From assembly GCA_965657945.1 (NCBI GenBank), contig CBFHPW010000007.1:1-64000 (forward strand): 64,000 bases of DNA. The letters run 5' to 3'. The notes beneath the pieces are model-generated. The model ran no database searches. It saw only the letters and a list, made by a program, of their open reading frames with translations, and was not told where the DNA came from. The translations under genes and the position numbers were made by a program. Source of the DNA: CAJJDF01 sp965657945 (GTDB lineage Bacteria > Bacteroidota > Bacteroidia > Flavobacteriales_D > CAJJDF01). This document shows positions 29,301-35,946 of this stretch, one piece after another. Position 1 is the first letter of the stretch; every line of letters starts with the position of its first letter.

Positions 29301-29626
29301 ACCCAAATACCAACCTTATAAAATCCCTGATTTGAATTGGTTAATAAGACGTTCACTGAATCGGATGAAGCCAACAAACTTCCACTATAAAACCATTTTA
29401 TTGAATCAATTACGATTGATGAATTGGACAGGGTAATCCTCGGCTTCAACGTTATATTTTGGACTTCACAAACTGAAATTTCATCTTCAACAAAAACAGA
29501 CACACCAGGAATTTGACTCCACAGGTTTTGGGAACCAAAAAAGAAAATGCCCAAACAAAAAACAAATAAAAATGCTTTCTGCCTAAAACGACTTGTTGGA
29601 TTAAAAAAAGTAGTTTGTTTTTCCAT
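17312..29626 (-). CDS. Giant T9SS type B-sorted adhesin with Ig-like repeats and PKD domains
   Basis: About 4,100 residues. I place the start at ATG 29626 (MEKQTTFF), followed by a signal peptide ending LWSQ; the ATG at 29671 would add 15 unrelated residues. Order: an Ig-like domain and a PKD-like domain with DWGDG; several mixed domains; then about eight cycles of three ~95-residue Ig-like domains (A: Q-ICEGG-TYQWQ; B: YC-QWYxxxxNS; C: ICLDG-YQWYSN), plus one last A; then six PKD-like domains with NPxP...ICxG; then three PKD domains (WSFGDG, WDFGNG, WDFGDN); and a CHU_C/type B sorting domain (YVPNTFTPNRDEINQVF, IFNRWGELVFET, GWDGEG, TYIWKI). It should be exported by T9SS and fixed at the cell surface, probably for adhesion or gliding. 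No partner gene is adjacent. Confidence 0.9.
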   Translation of the reverse strand: MEKQTTFFNPTSRFRQKAFLFVFCLGIFFFGSQNLWSQIPGVSVFVEDEISVCEVQNITLKPRITLSNSSIVIDSIKWFYSGSLLASSDSVNVLLTNSNQGFYKVGIWVDTFFLEDSVLVGVLNPGQINGGEVICAGDIPTPFSSGTLASLITGDTFNYEWEKSLDSLSWSPISGTNQTGYSAGSLTQKTYYRRKVNLIKNGSIDCFTYSNVLCVEVLSGVTIQAGVDTLVCPTNPFTFSGNISGIGSYQPDYQWTGPGGFSDTTLTPTISSVSQANAGTYVLSATIGGCVLYDTVELDVYTISINSGQFNPNKTQLVECIGPGDTSGLIGFFPAFPSPSSLIQSVAIDWGDGFSQLIPPSGYASLQTHSYQAGSYSLTITVVVSAGCSTVLNYSVFVGSSPSPASLALFVNQANGCLPHATSFTFNVPSSNVDGTTYEVDWGDGSPKVTYTHPNTPPVLNHVYGQSSCGNSVVTSGTTYFNVFQPFVITKNPCSAQPQPSAAGLISVGVPPNSSFTVSREIVCPDDEIQLTNTSDFGLSIPTSSGANCDTVSPYYWTITPNNSAGTTNWSVVSGSLGSNNGFPGNTGFWAIGSMAPRIKFLISGTYIIDLFVENDCGLSQYSDTICVIVPPICSIELEDTAGCSILNTGVHSSSILPTCDSFDLPVQYSWSVTNPSGCSGCSNSVQNSTTDSTGITLVNNSNSIQYFTVELTVTAIDSNTNSLLSNCESVCSRLVKVYPRVQINSLTSCNGLLNWDLSNQVNVPSTITWQATQNPFVSGETTSLQTSNLITDSLVNNSSTSQTVIYTVIASSIDGGCSDTQIFTVNLLAPIVLQPLSNDTICVGGTISTPKVLSYTGGSNPPTYQWKAGGVNVGNSASYNPSVFNSPGVYVYTGSVTYGPASCRISDSDTFSIIVVPDPVVTIQPVSDTYCLGASGVDTLSVSASGGLGSYSYQWYFSPINSNSGGSPIAGATDSIYVPLVGTIGTTYYYCVISQSGLNCEVISIPAAIVVTPAPIFSTNPDSLQIICLDGSLNALTVAYQNGVSGGTYQWYSNTLNTNTGGSLIPGATSSSYGPPSDSIGIFYYYCVVTLPSGGCSSITSNVGVVIVRPDPVINLHPIPSQTICEGGTIGSALFAGYTGGVGTPIYQWQRNGVDISSATDSFYLPPTFSSADTVDFSVIINLSGNGCNADTSQIGEVIIVPDPIIINQPDTAVYCQDAFPVTPLLVQATGGLGTYSYQWYMDSVNSTYSASQLISGATDSTFVPFVDSVGVFYYYCVVSQTGLNCGVVSDTVKIVVTEGPTFSTQPIDTQVICLDGILSPLTVAYQNGVSGGTYQWYSNTTNSTSGGTMISGATSSSYSPPSNSVGSFYYYCVVTLPSGGCSSITSNVGVVIVRPDPVINLHPIPSQTICEGGTIGSALFAGYTGGVGTPIYQWQRNGVDISSATDSFYLPPTFSSADTVDFSVIINLSGNGCNADTSQIGEVIIVPDPIIINQPDTAVYCQDAFPVTPLLVQATGGLGTYSYQWYMDSVNSTYSASQLISGATDSTFVPFVDSVGVFYYYCVVSQTGLNCGVVSDTVKIVVTEGPTFSTQPIDTQVICLDGILSPLTVAYQNGVSGGTYQWYSNTTNSTSGGTMISGATSSSYGPPSNSVGSIYYYCVVTLPSGGCSSITSNVGVIIVRPDPVINLHPIPSQTICEGGTIGSALFAGYTGGVGTPIYQWQRNGVDIPSAIDSFYLPPTFSSADTVDFSVIINLSGNGCNADTSQIGEVIIVPDPLITLQPDSAFYCENASPVDTLVISTSGGIGAKSFQWYSSFTNTNVGGTLIPVATDSAFVPPVGSASDRYYYCVVTQTGSNCGVASLPARIFVTPGPTFSVQPIDSQSVCIDGTFLPLSVNYFNGFGQPSYQWFVNSVNSSFGGSLLAGDTNSSYVPSSSVPGAKYYYCEITFNSGGCSKIVSEVGVAIVKPEPTINVQPLSYDTICVGGTISPALTLNYTGGTGVPSYQWQEFGIDLPGEVFSTFTPANFAATGNYLYTVVLSLSGSGCDTDTSQDAIITVVPDPVVTIQPVSDTYCLGASGVDTLSVSASGGLGIYSYQWYSDTINSNSGGSQIAGATDSIYVPLVGTIGTTYYYCVISQSGLNCEVTSIPAAIVVTPAPTFSTNPDSLQIICLDGSLNALTVAYQNGVSGGTYQWYSNTLNTNTGGSLIPGATSSSYGPPSDSVGSFYYYCEVTLPSGGCSSITSNVGVVIVRPDPVINLHPIPSQTICEGGTIGSALFAGYTGGVGTPIYQWQRNGADISSATDSFYLPPTFSSADTVDFSVIINLSGNGCNADTSQIGEVIIVPDPIVSLQPINASYCQNATPVPPLVVQAAGGLGMYSYQWFSNNSNSNVGGIQLVGETDSTFTPPVSVVGTTYYYCEIKQTGLNCDVTSGVATIIVTPAPTFTTQPIDSQTVCLDGSLNALSVTYQNGVGTPTYQWFSNSINSYTGSMPVTSATNPSYVPPTDSVGTFYYYCVVTLPSGGCSFITSDLGTVIVKPDPTISLQPIASQTICEGGTIGSPLFVNYIGGTGTPSYQWQNSGVNLLGDTFSSFMPSGISSPGNYSFSVVLSLSGSGCNSDTSQDALITVIPDPIVVLQPVSDTYCIGATTVDTLLISAQGGLGSYNYQWYSNTTRSNVGGVLISGATDSTYLPSVATAGTFYYYCEVTQSGLNCDVTSGVAEIKINLAPSFTTQPIDSQQVCLDGALTALTVTYQNGVGVPTYQWFVNTSNSYSAGIPISGATNPSYLPPSNSVGTLYYYCVITLSKGGCSSLVSDISTIIINPDPVISLQPIASQTICVGGTIGAPFFVSYSGGVGTPSYQWQRNGVDLLGDTNSIFLPTTYLSPDTVNYHVILSLSGNGCDVDTSQNARVIILDDPIIDLQPDSAIYCENTSPVTPLKVRASGGLGTFNFQWYSNSVNSNSGGSLIPGATDSLYTPPVNSVGVVYYYCEIIQSGLNCDVTSQTGKIITTPTPSISNQPNGFQKLCVGGSPSLLSVSYVGGNNSVSYQWYKNTVNSNVGGTPIIGEIADSYLPPTSMAGTDFYYCVLSFSAGGCSNIISNPAEVVVVGDPVISNQPVLSQMVCQGTTIVQPLSFSFSGGTGATSIAWYQFGTPNVLINGVTDTAFLPITFNTAGNYKYFAVLTDSGVGCDNATTLNSEIIVNPTPYTDPLTDTVLCNDSRLNINISTSVPSNIVWSATQNTNVTGELTSARTSFLIDDSLTNNTNVPQFVTYTITPTSFPHGCLGPDSTVRVKVQPDVVLSNVPNVEICSGSPVNAILTANVPSTFNWFVSIDNPNVTGESLLPSTSNLITDRLVNNTSVNQIVVYSVFPVSIEGQCSGLAQTFVVTVKPRLALLNEDTVTICSGTRVNLPLVANTNVTFNWYADQSLNVLNETTSVVSSSTINDSLVNVSNSVQQVTYRVVGTSTSNGCSSPVIPITVFVNPQPTVFPISDTTICNGITMSPISFNGPVIGANYFWSISDTSIGVGAATGVNSVPGFISSNPSTLVKSSRFSVYSIFVNDSVSCSGPTETFTLSILPTPDVYPLPDISVCNGIQVPQNILSGSISGTIFNWQNSNTAISLNSSGIGNVPSFNASNNTAVQQFSTVTVSPTILQGGIQCSGPSSSYLITVNPTPNVQNSDIEICSGDNTNVLLNATIPSSFNWVATPTPLVFNETSFPIQSSILINDTLSILTTTPQVVDYHVIPTSLPSGCVGPDSVIKVTVNPLPDVSFNVLNTVFCDLQPINFQNNSVGSLNFDWSFGDGNSSFLFNPSHTYSSTGNYTIKLLGTNPLTGCSDSAFESIVISKTPNSNFTYSDSVGCDKLSIVFTADSIDLSASYLWDFGNGATSQQAGFAGHQYTVPDCYDVNLTVTSKEGCVSSTLDEDAICLYEQPIADFVADRILFSSLESPEVQFTNLSQFSSVYLWDFGDNQFDITENPIHTYADGANVYQVKLISSNNVGCQDSIIKTIRVYQDIGIYVPNTFTPNRDEINQVFIPVLTEGFVEETYHLTIFNRWGELVFETRDLNEGWDGEGAKTETYIWKISVYVKQSSEKEFFMGHVNLIR
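20030..27140 (-). repeat. A-B-C higher-order repeat inside the giant adhesin
   Basis: Three distinct ~95-residue domain types recur in fixed order A-B-C, giving an 858-base (286-codon) unit. I count eight full units and a ninth A domain. Outer units are diverged; the central ones are close to identical. Boundaries are approximate, read from the PDP/PxP linkers that begin each domain. Confidence 0.85.
24689..26341 (-). repeat. Near-identical tandem 858-base units
   Basis: The stretch 24689-25483 recurs at 25547-26341 at exactly 858 bases distance, and I saw no difference by eye over about 795 bases. Mismatches resume just outside (24688 C versus 25546 T; 25484 G versus 26342 T). It indicates a recent in-frame duplication or gene conversion. 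Confidence 0.88.
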
Positions 29627-30561
29627 AGTTAAAGATAATACGAAGGGATGAGGCGGAAGGTTCCGAAACAATAAAAAGTAGTATTATTGTAGTGTTTTTT
29701 ATTCTTGTTATAGGGAATTTCATTAAAACCCTCTAACTAACAAAAAGAAAAATGAGAGTTGACAACAGTACGCATGCAATAGCTTTCTAACAATTTCAAT
29801 ATCAATATGTTAAATTTAAAGGAATCCAGTTTCTACTTCACTAGATCAGCAACACCAAAAGAATGTGGAAAAAGTAAACTAATTCTGTGAACTTTCATGT
29901 GCCTAAGTTTTAATTGACACGAATGTAAGTATTTCCCATTTTTCGTCTAAAGGCAACTACATAAATCGCATAACAAATGTTTCATTACAAGAAAATTTGA
30001 AAGGATACTCTTACAATCGAATACTATTGTTAGTAGTTGTAATTCAAACATTTAAAAGCATATCATCTGAAACATTTCGCGAATTACAAAATTAAAAAAT
30101 GAGGAAAGTATAGATGTTCATTTATTTGTGACAGTCCTAACTAAATAAAAATTAATGAATATCTAATTGTAGGTCAATTAAGACAACAATGAACAAGTTA
30201 AGAACTAATAATCTCTCTTCCAATACTTTTCTAAGTACTGGTAAGTTTTTCCCAAATGGAGCATAGAATTGCAGTCCATACAAAATTAGATGAAACGGAT
30301 ATTTTATTAGGACTTAAGTCTCCGATGAGCCAGAGCTCTAAAAAGATGAAACACTCTCGTATCAAAATATCAGTAAACGAAGATTTTAAACTGAAAAAAG
30401 GAAAAAAACTGATACCACACAGCGAGACGAAAAAGATAGTGGTATATGCATTATACTATATAAAAATAGGTGTGAAATAGTTAACGCCTTAATATTTCGT
30501 GTAGATTATAAATCTCCCGTTACGATTGAGACTTCAACAGATACTAAACCAGAGAAGGCTG
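29627..30561. other. 935-base region without a supported gene
   Basis: AT-rich. A 74-codon plus-strand frame at 30256-30480 (starting MEHRIAVHTKLDET) is open but lysine-rich, has no recognisable family and no clear ribosome site, so I do not call it. A shorter frame at 30189 (MNKLRTNN) stops after 25 codons. The stretch upstream of the adhesin should hold its promoter; CTATTATCTTT-like A/T boxes near 29630-29640 are candidates only. Confidence 0.5.
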
Positions 30562-31491
30562 TTATTGGAATATTTTTTTTTCCACCGAACCATCTGAATA
30601 GAGATAAAACAGAATTTGACTGGGAGAGGGAGTTACCTCAACACCAAATATATTAATGACTTTTATTAATTGTTTTGAATCTGGCTTATTCTCTTTAATT
30701 TTCAACGTATTACCCCAAATCAATTCTGCGTATTCTGGATGATCGATGAATGGGTTTCTATTTTGCTGAAAACTATAATAGATAATGTCGTTTCTATTTC
30801 TTTCCCACTCGTCCACGGTATCTTCCAAATGCCACCTCATCAAATCGGATAATTTAGCATGAATAGGTAAGTTAGTATTACTATTCGCTGGAATCGAATC
30901 GATTATCTCTAAATCGGGCTCACCTCTTTCCCCTTCGTAACGTGTAGCCATATAAAATATCATTCTCGCCACATCTCCTTTCACCTTATCATTGGGCTTC
31001 CAAATCCACTCAGTGGAACTCCGGTAACTTCCTGTAGGACCATCGGCATCAATGTACTCCTCTGTACACTCTGCAAACCAGCGATTATTTCTGGCAGAAT
31101 TCACACTAATATCACATGGACGAATCGCATGTACATCGGTACCAGGCCCAATGGCCGTTCCAAAATTACCTCGAGATTTTGCCCACACATGCTCTCTCGA
31201 CCATCCCGCTCCAGAATTATATTCTTGATTTGCATCTACCGACCAACCAGAGTATAACAACCTCACATTACTTATATTGGCTGTATCTCGGTCTGTTTGT
31301 TTCAGAATATCCCAAACATCAGTTGAGCTACTGGTGTAAGGAAACTCTATGTGATTATCTATGATATCGTTTAATTTAGACTTTAACGAATCGCCCGTAT
31401 AACCAAGAGCAGTGGTGTAGTAACCTAAAGGGATTTGGGCAAATCCAAAGGTGCTAACACAAAGAAAAATGACCAAGAAAAATATTCGCAT
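30562..31491 (-). CDS. Secreted endonuclease I family protein with T9SS type A tail
   Basis: Non-specific nuclease of the endonuclease I (EndA/Vvn) family. A signal peptide ends TFGFAQ. The beta-beta-metal core is visible: WSREHVWAKSRGNFG with the catalytic His, then HAIRPCDISVNSARNNRWF with the metal-binding Asn. The last ~45 residues (LIKVINIFGVEVTPSPSQILFYLYSDGSVEKKIF) match a short type A T9SS C-terminal signal, so it should leave the cell, perhaps to scavenge DNA nutrients or clear extracellular DNA. Length 309 is normal for Bacteroidota members. Confidence 0.9.
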   Translation of the reverse strand: MRIFFLVIFLCVSTFGFAQIPLGYYTTALGYTGDSLKSKLNDIIDNHIEFPYTSSSTDVWDILKQTDRDTANISNVRLLYSGWSVDANQEYNSGAGWSREHVWAKSRGNFGTAIGPGTDVHAIRPCDISVNSARNNRWFAECTEEYIDADGPTGSYRSSTEWIWKPNDKVKGDVARMIFYMATRYEGERGEPDLEIIDSIPANSNTNLPIHAKLSDLMRWHLEDTVDEWERNRNDIIYYSFQQNRNPFIDHPEYAELIWGNTLKIKENKPDSKQLIKVINIFGVEVTPSPSQILFYLYSDGSVEKKIFQ

Positions 31492-31651
31492 ATAGACTCG
31501 TTGAAAAACGGAAAGAGTTAAAAGTAGCCAACCAAATTTAACCTAGAAGTAAACAGACTAGTAAAGAAGTAAATATGTAGTAATAATGAGGCGATTTCGA
31601 CACGCTTTTTTTGTTTCTTTGATTTTTAAAAGTCTTTTTTTATTCATTTCT

Positions 31652-32503
31652 ATGCATTTTCTTTTACTGGCTGTCATTCTATTCTCCTTCAATAATGTAC
31701 TTTGGAAAAAGAACATAGGAAAATCTTCAATTGAGTTTTTGATTTCTTACCGCGCTATTTTTACCACCATTTTTTCATGGGTCGCTCTATTTATACTACT
31801 TCCAGAATTTTCAGTAACACCTACCGATTATTTAAAAATTACTGCAGGATCCATTCTAGGAGTTATTGGTCTTTTTAGCATGCTTCTTTTCCTTAAAAAA
31901 TCCTCTTTACAATGGGTCGGAATATATAATTTGATAGGAATTCTAATTACTACTTTCTATGTTTGGGTATTCGAAGAAGTGGAAGTTTCATCAGTTTTCT
32001 TTGGTGGAGCGTTTATTTTATTCGGATTTGGTTGGTTTATAATATCTAACTCAACCAATTCTTTTCAGCTAAACTTGCGTCAGCATTTATTGCTCTTTTT
32101 AATGACCCTAGCCTTTTCAGCTTCTTCCTTGATTCATTGGAAAAACTTAACAGGAAATGTTTCTCCACTCCTCATTATTTCTAATCAAGAATCAATTGTA
32201 CTTCTCACTTCTCTATTTTTGTTATTGCGTAAAAGAAACATCTCACCGCTAAAAACAGAAATTCGTCAAAATTTCACTCCAATTTTCTCAATGAGTCTCG
32301 TGTTATTAGCTGCTTTTTCTTGTAGTTTATTGGGGTTAAAAATCACAAACCCTATTGTCTCAGGAATGATTTTCTTGGCCAGTCCAATTACTACGATTGT
32401 ATTTAGTTCGCTCTTTTTTAAAGAGACTATTTCAAAACAAAACTGGCTTGCCATTTCAGTCATCTCAATTGGTGCCTTTTTATTACATCTAGAAACTAAT
32501 TAA
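31652..32503 (+). CDS. EamA/DMT family transporter
   Basis: About 283 residues with ten predicted membrane helices, the drug/metabolite transporter layout of two five-helix EamA repeats (second repeat ends GMIFLASPITTIVFSSLFFKETISKQNWLAISVISIGAFLL). I choose ATG 31652 because helix 1 starts directly there; the upstream ATG at 31586 adds 22 residues unlike the family. It ends 4 bases into the convergent gene at 32500. The substrate is unknown. Confidence 0.82.
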   Translation: MHFLLLAVILFSFNNVLWKKNIGKSSIEFLISYRAIFTTIFSWVALFILLPEFSVTPTDYLKITAGSILGVIGLFSMLLFLKKSSLQWVGIYNLIGILITTFYVWVFEEVEVSSVFFGGAFILFGFGWFIISNSTNSFQLNLRQHLLLFLMTLAFSASSLIHWKNLTGNVSPLLIISNQESIVLLTSLFLLLRKRNISPLKTEIRQNFTPIFSMSLVLLAAFSCSLLGLKITNPIVSGMIFLASPITTIVFSSLFFKETISKQNWLAISVISIGAFLLHLETN

Positions 32504-33777
32504 TTTTGCAGATAATTATTCGCTACCGTCAAAAATGCGCCAAACCCAGTTTCTCGAGATAGTTTCTTGAGCTTTTCATAATAGCGATTATCACTTGTAC
32601 TTTGTTCGCTTGAATAGCTAAGCTTAAAGGAAATGAGTAAATAAAAAAGCGTTACATACTTTTCATAACCCAGTTCCACTCTATCAAGTTCCACAAGCTC
32701 TAAATTTTTCTTTGCTACTGCAATATTTCCCTTGTATTGATTTACGGCCGCTAATCCAATTAGATAAATGGCCTGAGTAGTTTTGGAGGACCAAACTTCT
32801 AATTCAAAAATATCTTCGTAATAAATTGAAAATAGAAGATTAAGAAATTCGAATTCCTCCTTTATGACAAGAGCAGGCACAATCTCCTCTAGGAAATAAC
32901 TGACCTTTATCGAATCACAGCGTTTTTCTATTTGGCTTTTTATTTCTTGACCTAACTCTGCAGTGCACAATATTTGATAACCAAAATACCTACCCTGCAA
33001 TACAGAGTACATAGAATCAAATCTTGCAGGTTTAGAAACAACTGGTAGCTCTACTAATTTTTCGGAATAGTACTGTCCGTAACCCTTCATTAACTGAACA
33101 AACAAGTGATCCGATGGGTTTGAATGATGCTTGCCGATCATATCCAATACTTTATCATATCGCCCGGTTAAATTACTGTAGTCAATGTACAGTAATGGGA
33201 CGTGGTTTCTAAAATTATCAATTGGAATTAACACCTCGTACAGCTTTAGTGCTCTCTTTTCGGACAGACTGTTTAATTTAATTGAGACCACAAGCGCAAA
33301 CTTGTGGATTTCAGTTGATGAAAGGGATGAAAATTTTACTTTGGTAAAGATTTTTTGTAACACCTTTTGGTTGTTCTTTTCTATAAAATGGCAGACAAAA
33401 TACCCAAAATAAATAATGTTTTGAGGATTAACTAATCCGTTATTGATAAACTCAATTTCTTTGTCCCTTACACTATTTTCTAAAATAACACGCTGCAAGT
33501 TTTGTTGAAAATACCACTGCTCATAGGTGGAATGATTGCGCTGATAATTGGAAAAAGAAGAAAAACCCAAATACACAGACAAGGTATTTAATGTAGTAAC
33601 GTTGGGTGTTCTGGATTCCAAAAAACCAAATAACCTACGCAATGTATTAAAACCAATTACTCGCCCGGTCGTTGATTCAATTTCTTCCTTTAAATACCGA
33701 ACATCTCGAACCGAACGAACCGTAACATTTGTCTTGTTTTGAACATCTAGTAACAATTGGGTAAAATCAGATTTCAT
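32500..33777 (-). CDS. Unknown protein with HTH-like N-terminus and helical repeats
   Basis: 425 residues. The first ~75 residues (LKEEIESTTGRVIGFNTLRRLFGF, then TLNTLSVYLGFSSFSNY) look like a compact helix-turn-helix domain widespread in hypothetical Bacteroidota proteins. The remaining ~350 residues are largely helical and hydrophobic-periodic, resembling degenerate TPR-like repeats, with no signal or membrane segment. It may be a cytosolic regulator, but I do not recognise a named family. Its stop overlaps the convergent transporter stop by 4 bases. Confidence 0.65.
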   Translation of the reverse strand: MKSDFTQLLLDVQNKTNVTVRSVRDVRYLKEEIESTTGRVIGFNTLRRLFGFLESRTPNVTTLNTLSVYLGFSSFSNYQRNHSTYEQWYFQQNLQRVILENSVRDKEIEFINNGLVNPQNIIYFGYFVCHFIEKNNQKVLQKIFTKVKFSSLSSTEIHKFALVVSIKLNSLSEKRALKLYEVLIPIDNFRNHVPLLYIDYSNLTGRYDKVLDMIGKHHSNPSDHLFVQLMKGYGQYYSEKLVELPVVSKPARFDSMYSVLQGRYFGYQILCTAELGQEIKSQIEKRCDSIKVSYFLEEIVPALVIKEEFEFLNLLFSIYYEDIFELEVWSSKTTQAIYLIGLAAVNQYKGNIAVAKKNLELVELDRVELGYEKYVTLFYLLISFKLSYSSEQSTSDNRYYEKLKKLSRETGFGAFLTVANNYLQN

Positions 33778-33852
33778 CCGTTAAGCTAATTTTTTTTAAT
33801 TCAGTCTAAAAGTAAGAATTTTCGCTTAGAGATAATGGAACATTCCTTGACC

Positions 33853-33885
33853 AAAAAAAAGTCTGCCTTCGAAGAGACAGACTTT
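33853..33885 (-). terminator. Terminator of the UDG-like gene
   Basis: AAAGTCTG pairs with CAGACTTT around a 12-base loop; on the minus strand it is followed by eight T. It lies 56 bases after the stop of the gene at 33941. Confidence 0.8.
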
Positions 33886-33940
33886 CTTTGATTAGATAGT
33901 AGCGATTCTCAATACAAAACAGCTAAATCATTTTTTTTCG

Positions 33941-34594
33941 TCATGTTGACTTATTCAATTTCTTTATAAAATTGATCTGCCAAATCAACCTTTCGAAAGA
34001 ACCCTTATCCAACGCTCGCTGACCTGTGAGCATGCTAGTAAAGAAGAAAATAGTATTCTTGTACGTATAAGTTCCAATCTTCTCATCAAACTCTAAAGTA
34101 TATCCTTCGCTGAGGCCATTAACATTGCTCATAATAATATCTCGAGCAAATGCATTACTCACTACAACGATTCTTTTTTCCGAACCTTGTAAAAGGGTGT
34201 CAAGAATAGACTTGGTAAGGACCCATTGTTGATTCAAAAAATCTCTGCTATTCTCGCGTTTCAATAAATCCTTAACTGAATTCTGGCTGGTTTCTCGCAG
34301 ATAAAAGATATCCAAGTGCCCCCAAGGCAGTTGGGTTGCTTTGGCAATTTCAATGAATTTCTTAAAGTATTTGTGCTCTTTATTCTCCTCTGTGCCAAAA
34401 TCAGGCTTTGTCCCAATTAGCTTTTTTAGTTCTTCCTTGTTTCTTGTCAACGAAGGATTTATTCCAATAAACAAAAGACCAGTTTCAGGAATCTCAGAAA
34501 GAGCATGCGGAGTAGTTTGGGCATACTCTTCTCCTTTGTGTTCCTTCCATAATTTTTCTAGAGGAATGGCTAGTTTGGGCTTTAACTGAATCAT
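33941..34594 (-). CDS. Uracil-DNA glycosylase-superfamily-like protein
   Basis: 217 residues. LLFIGINPSLTRN (about 41-53) resembles the water-activating motif of family 4/5-like UDG-fold proteins (GxNP), and a later VVSNAFARDIIM plus FFTSMLTGQRALD occupies the place of the second motif, though without the usual HPS. It could be a DNA repair enzyme or a divergent fold member with another role. A plausible single-gene unit ended by the terminator at 33853. Confidence 0.6.
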   Translation of the reverse strand: MIQLKPKLAIPLEKLWKEHKGEEYAQTTPHALSEIPETGLLFIGINPSLTRNKEELKKLIGTKPDFGTEENKEHKYFKKFIEIAKATQLPWGHLDIFYLRETSQNSVKDLLKRENSRDFLNQQWVLTKSILDTLLQGSEKRIVVVSNAFARDIIMSNVNGLSEGYTLEFDEKIGTYTYKNTIFFFTSMLTGQRALDKGSFERLIWQINFIKKLNKST

Positions 34595-34623
34595 GTAGTA
34601 CTATTTTTTTTGATTTAAACAAT

Positions 34624-35025
34624 TTAAGGAACTACGTTAAATTCTATTCCTGAAAAGGAGAAGGTTAAAATTAACGGATTACTTGAAGCATAAGAATAAA
34701 AATATGATACTTTTATCACATAAGTTCCTGACGGAAGCCATATTGGAAAATTCAAATAGCTCGGATAATCTCTAGAAATGCCCCAAACCTTATATTCATT
34801 AATAAAGGCTGCATATCTATCTCCACTAGGATTCATTGATGTTGAAGTGATTTTCAAAACCTTGCCATTTGGGACTAACAAAGTATCCTATTGATCAGTT
34901 CCGTTGTGATAAAATGAATAACTCTCTAGCCTAGCTCTATTAAACTGAAGATTTCCTTGGGCGAATGAATTTACAGTAAACAACGTAATAAGACTGATTA
35001 ATGTTATTTTGATTATTTTTTTCAT
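34624..35025 (-). pseudogene. Secreted surface-operon protein interrupted by an amber codon
   Basis: From ATG 35025 the frame gives a clean signal peptide (MKKIIKITLISLITLFTVNSFAQ) and GNLQFNRARLESYSFYHNGTDQ, then TAG at 34888-34890, then continues in frame as DTLLVPNGKVLKI to the stop at 34624. Without the stop it is a 133-residue secreted protein. The lone TAG could come from a C-to-T change of CAG. The VPNGK-KI motif recurs in the neighbouring glycine-rich protein. Fourth gene of the fibre operon, 21 bases after it. It is either a fresh pseudogene, a sequencing error, or read through. Confidence 0.7.
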
Positions 35026-35046
35026 ATTGTTTAGTTGTTGTAGAAT

Positions 35047-35937
35047 TTAAAAGTAAATTTTTATTTGGCCTTCAGCACCCAAACCAGGACCTTGAGTTGA
35101 ATTAGTGCCATCAGCTCCTGAACCACCTCCGCCTCCTGGCATCTCGCCAGTACGGCCAATCCTCTTCCAAGTTCCTTCCGCTTCATGACCTATAGCTCCC
35201 TTTCCGCCCATACCACCTGCATCTCCTCCTCCTGCTCCAGCATATGTAGTATTATTATATTCGCCCACCTCACCATCCTCAGAATAGGCAGCATTGGAAA
35301 CACCGCCTATTCCCGGTGTATTTGATACACCGTCACTTCCTCTTGTGGCATAGATGAGTGAATCAAAAAATATGGTATCAGTTGTGAAAATAAGTTCAAT
35401 AGAGTCTCCTTCAAGAACATTGAAACATTCATAACCATAGCCTCCTCCTCCACCTCCAACCCTTGAGAACGCTCCATTACCCCCTCTCCCCCATATCTCA
35501 ACACAAATAGAGGTAACACCTTGAGGAACTTGCCAATAACCTGACTTATTGAATACTCGAGGCGAAACAAACACACTTGGCTTTGTCTCATTACTAAAAT
35601 TAACATTACCAAGAAAGTCTACGTTAACCCCTGTCCCAATTGCTTCAATCTTCCATGTTTTACCATTTGGCACCGAAGAATTGGATGTGAGATGAATGGT
35701 TTTGTTGTAAACCAAATTATTACTATCTATGGTAAATTCCAAAATAGAAACCGATATAGCATTGGCGCCAAGCGAAACTGTTTTACCAGCATCTAACCAA
35801 TAAGGAAGTGAGATGTCACTCTCAAATTTTATAGCTTTCCCATCGATAATCAAAGAAGGAGAGGCTTGAGAAAAAGAAAGGATACTCGCAAGTAAAAAAC
35901 TAAGTGATAAGATTATTTTTTTCATTTTAGTTGTCAT
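35047..35937 (-). CDS. Secreted glycine-rich, tail-tip-like protein
   Basis: 296 residues, signal peptide ending LSFSQA. The N-terminal ~110 residues form a beta-rich domain with VPNGKTWKIEAIG. From about residue 130, WQVPQGVTSICVEIWGRGGNG starts a glycine-rich domain; glycine blocks (RVGGGGGGYGY, AGAGGGDAGGMGGKG, GEMPGGGGGSGADG) alternate with short loops and it ends GAEGQIKIYF. Such domains form glycine sandwiches in phage tail-tip adhesins; here it is likely a surface or fibre-tip protein. Starts 9 bases after the collagen-like gene. No T9SS tail of its own. Confidence 0.75.
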   Translation of the reverse strand: MTTKMKKIILSLSFLLASILSFSQASPSLIIDGKAIKFESDISLPYWLDAGKTVSLGANAISVSILEFTIDSNNLVYNKTIHLTSNSSVPNGKTWKIEAIGTGVNVDFLGNVNFSNETKPSVFVSPRVFNKSGYWQVPQGVTSICVEIWGRGGNGAFSRVGGGGGGYGYECFNVLEGDSIELIFTTDTIFFDSLIYATRGSDGVSNTPGIGGVSNAAYSEDGEVGEYNNTTYAGAGGGDAGGMGGKGAIGHEAEGTWKRIGRTGEMPGGGGGSGADGTNSTQGPGLGAEGQIKIYF

Positions 35938-35946
35938 ATTTATTGA

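Noticed and set aside
30256..30480. A 74-codon plus-strand frame
   Set aside because: Low-complexity, lysine-rich, no ribosome site and no recognised relatives.
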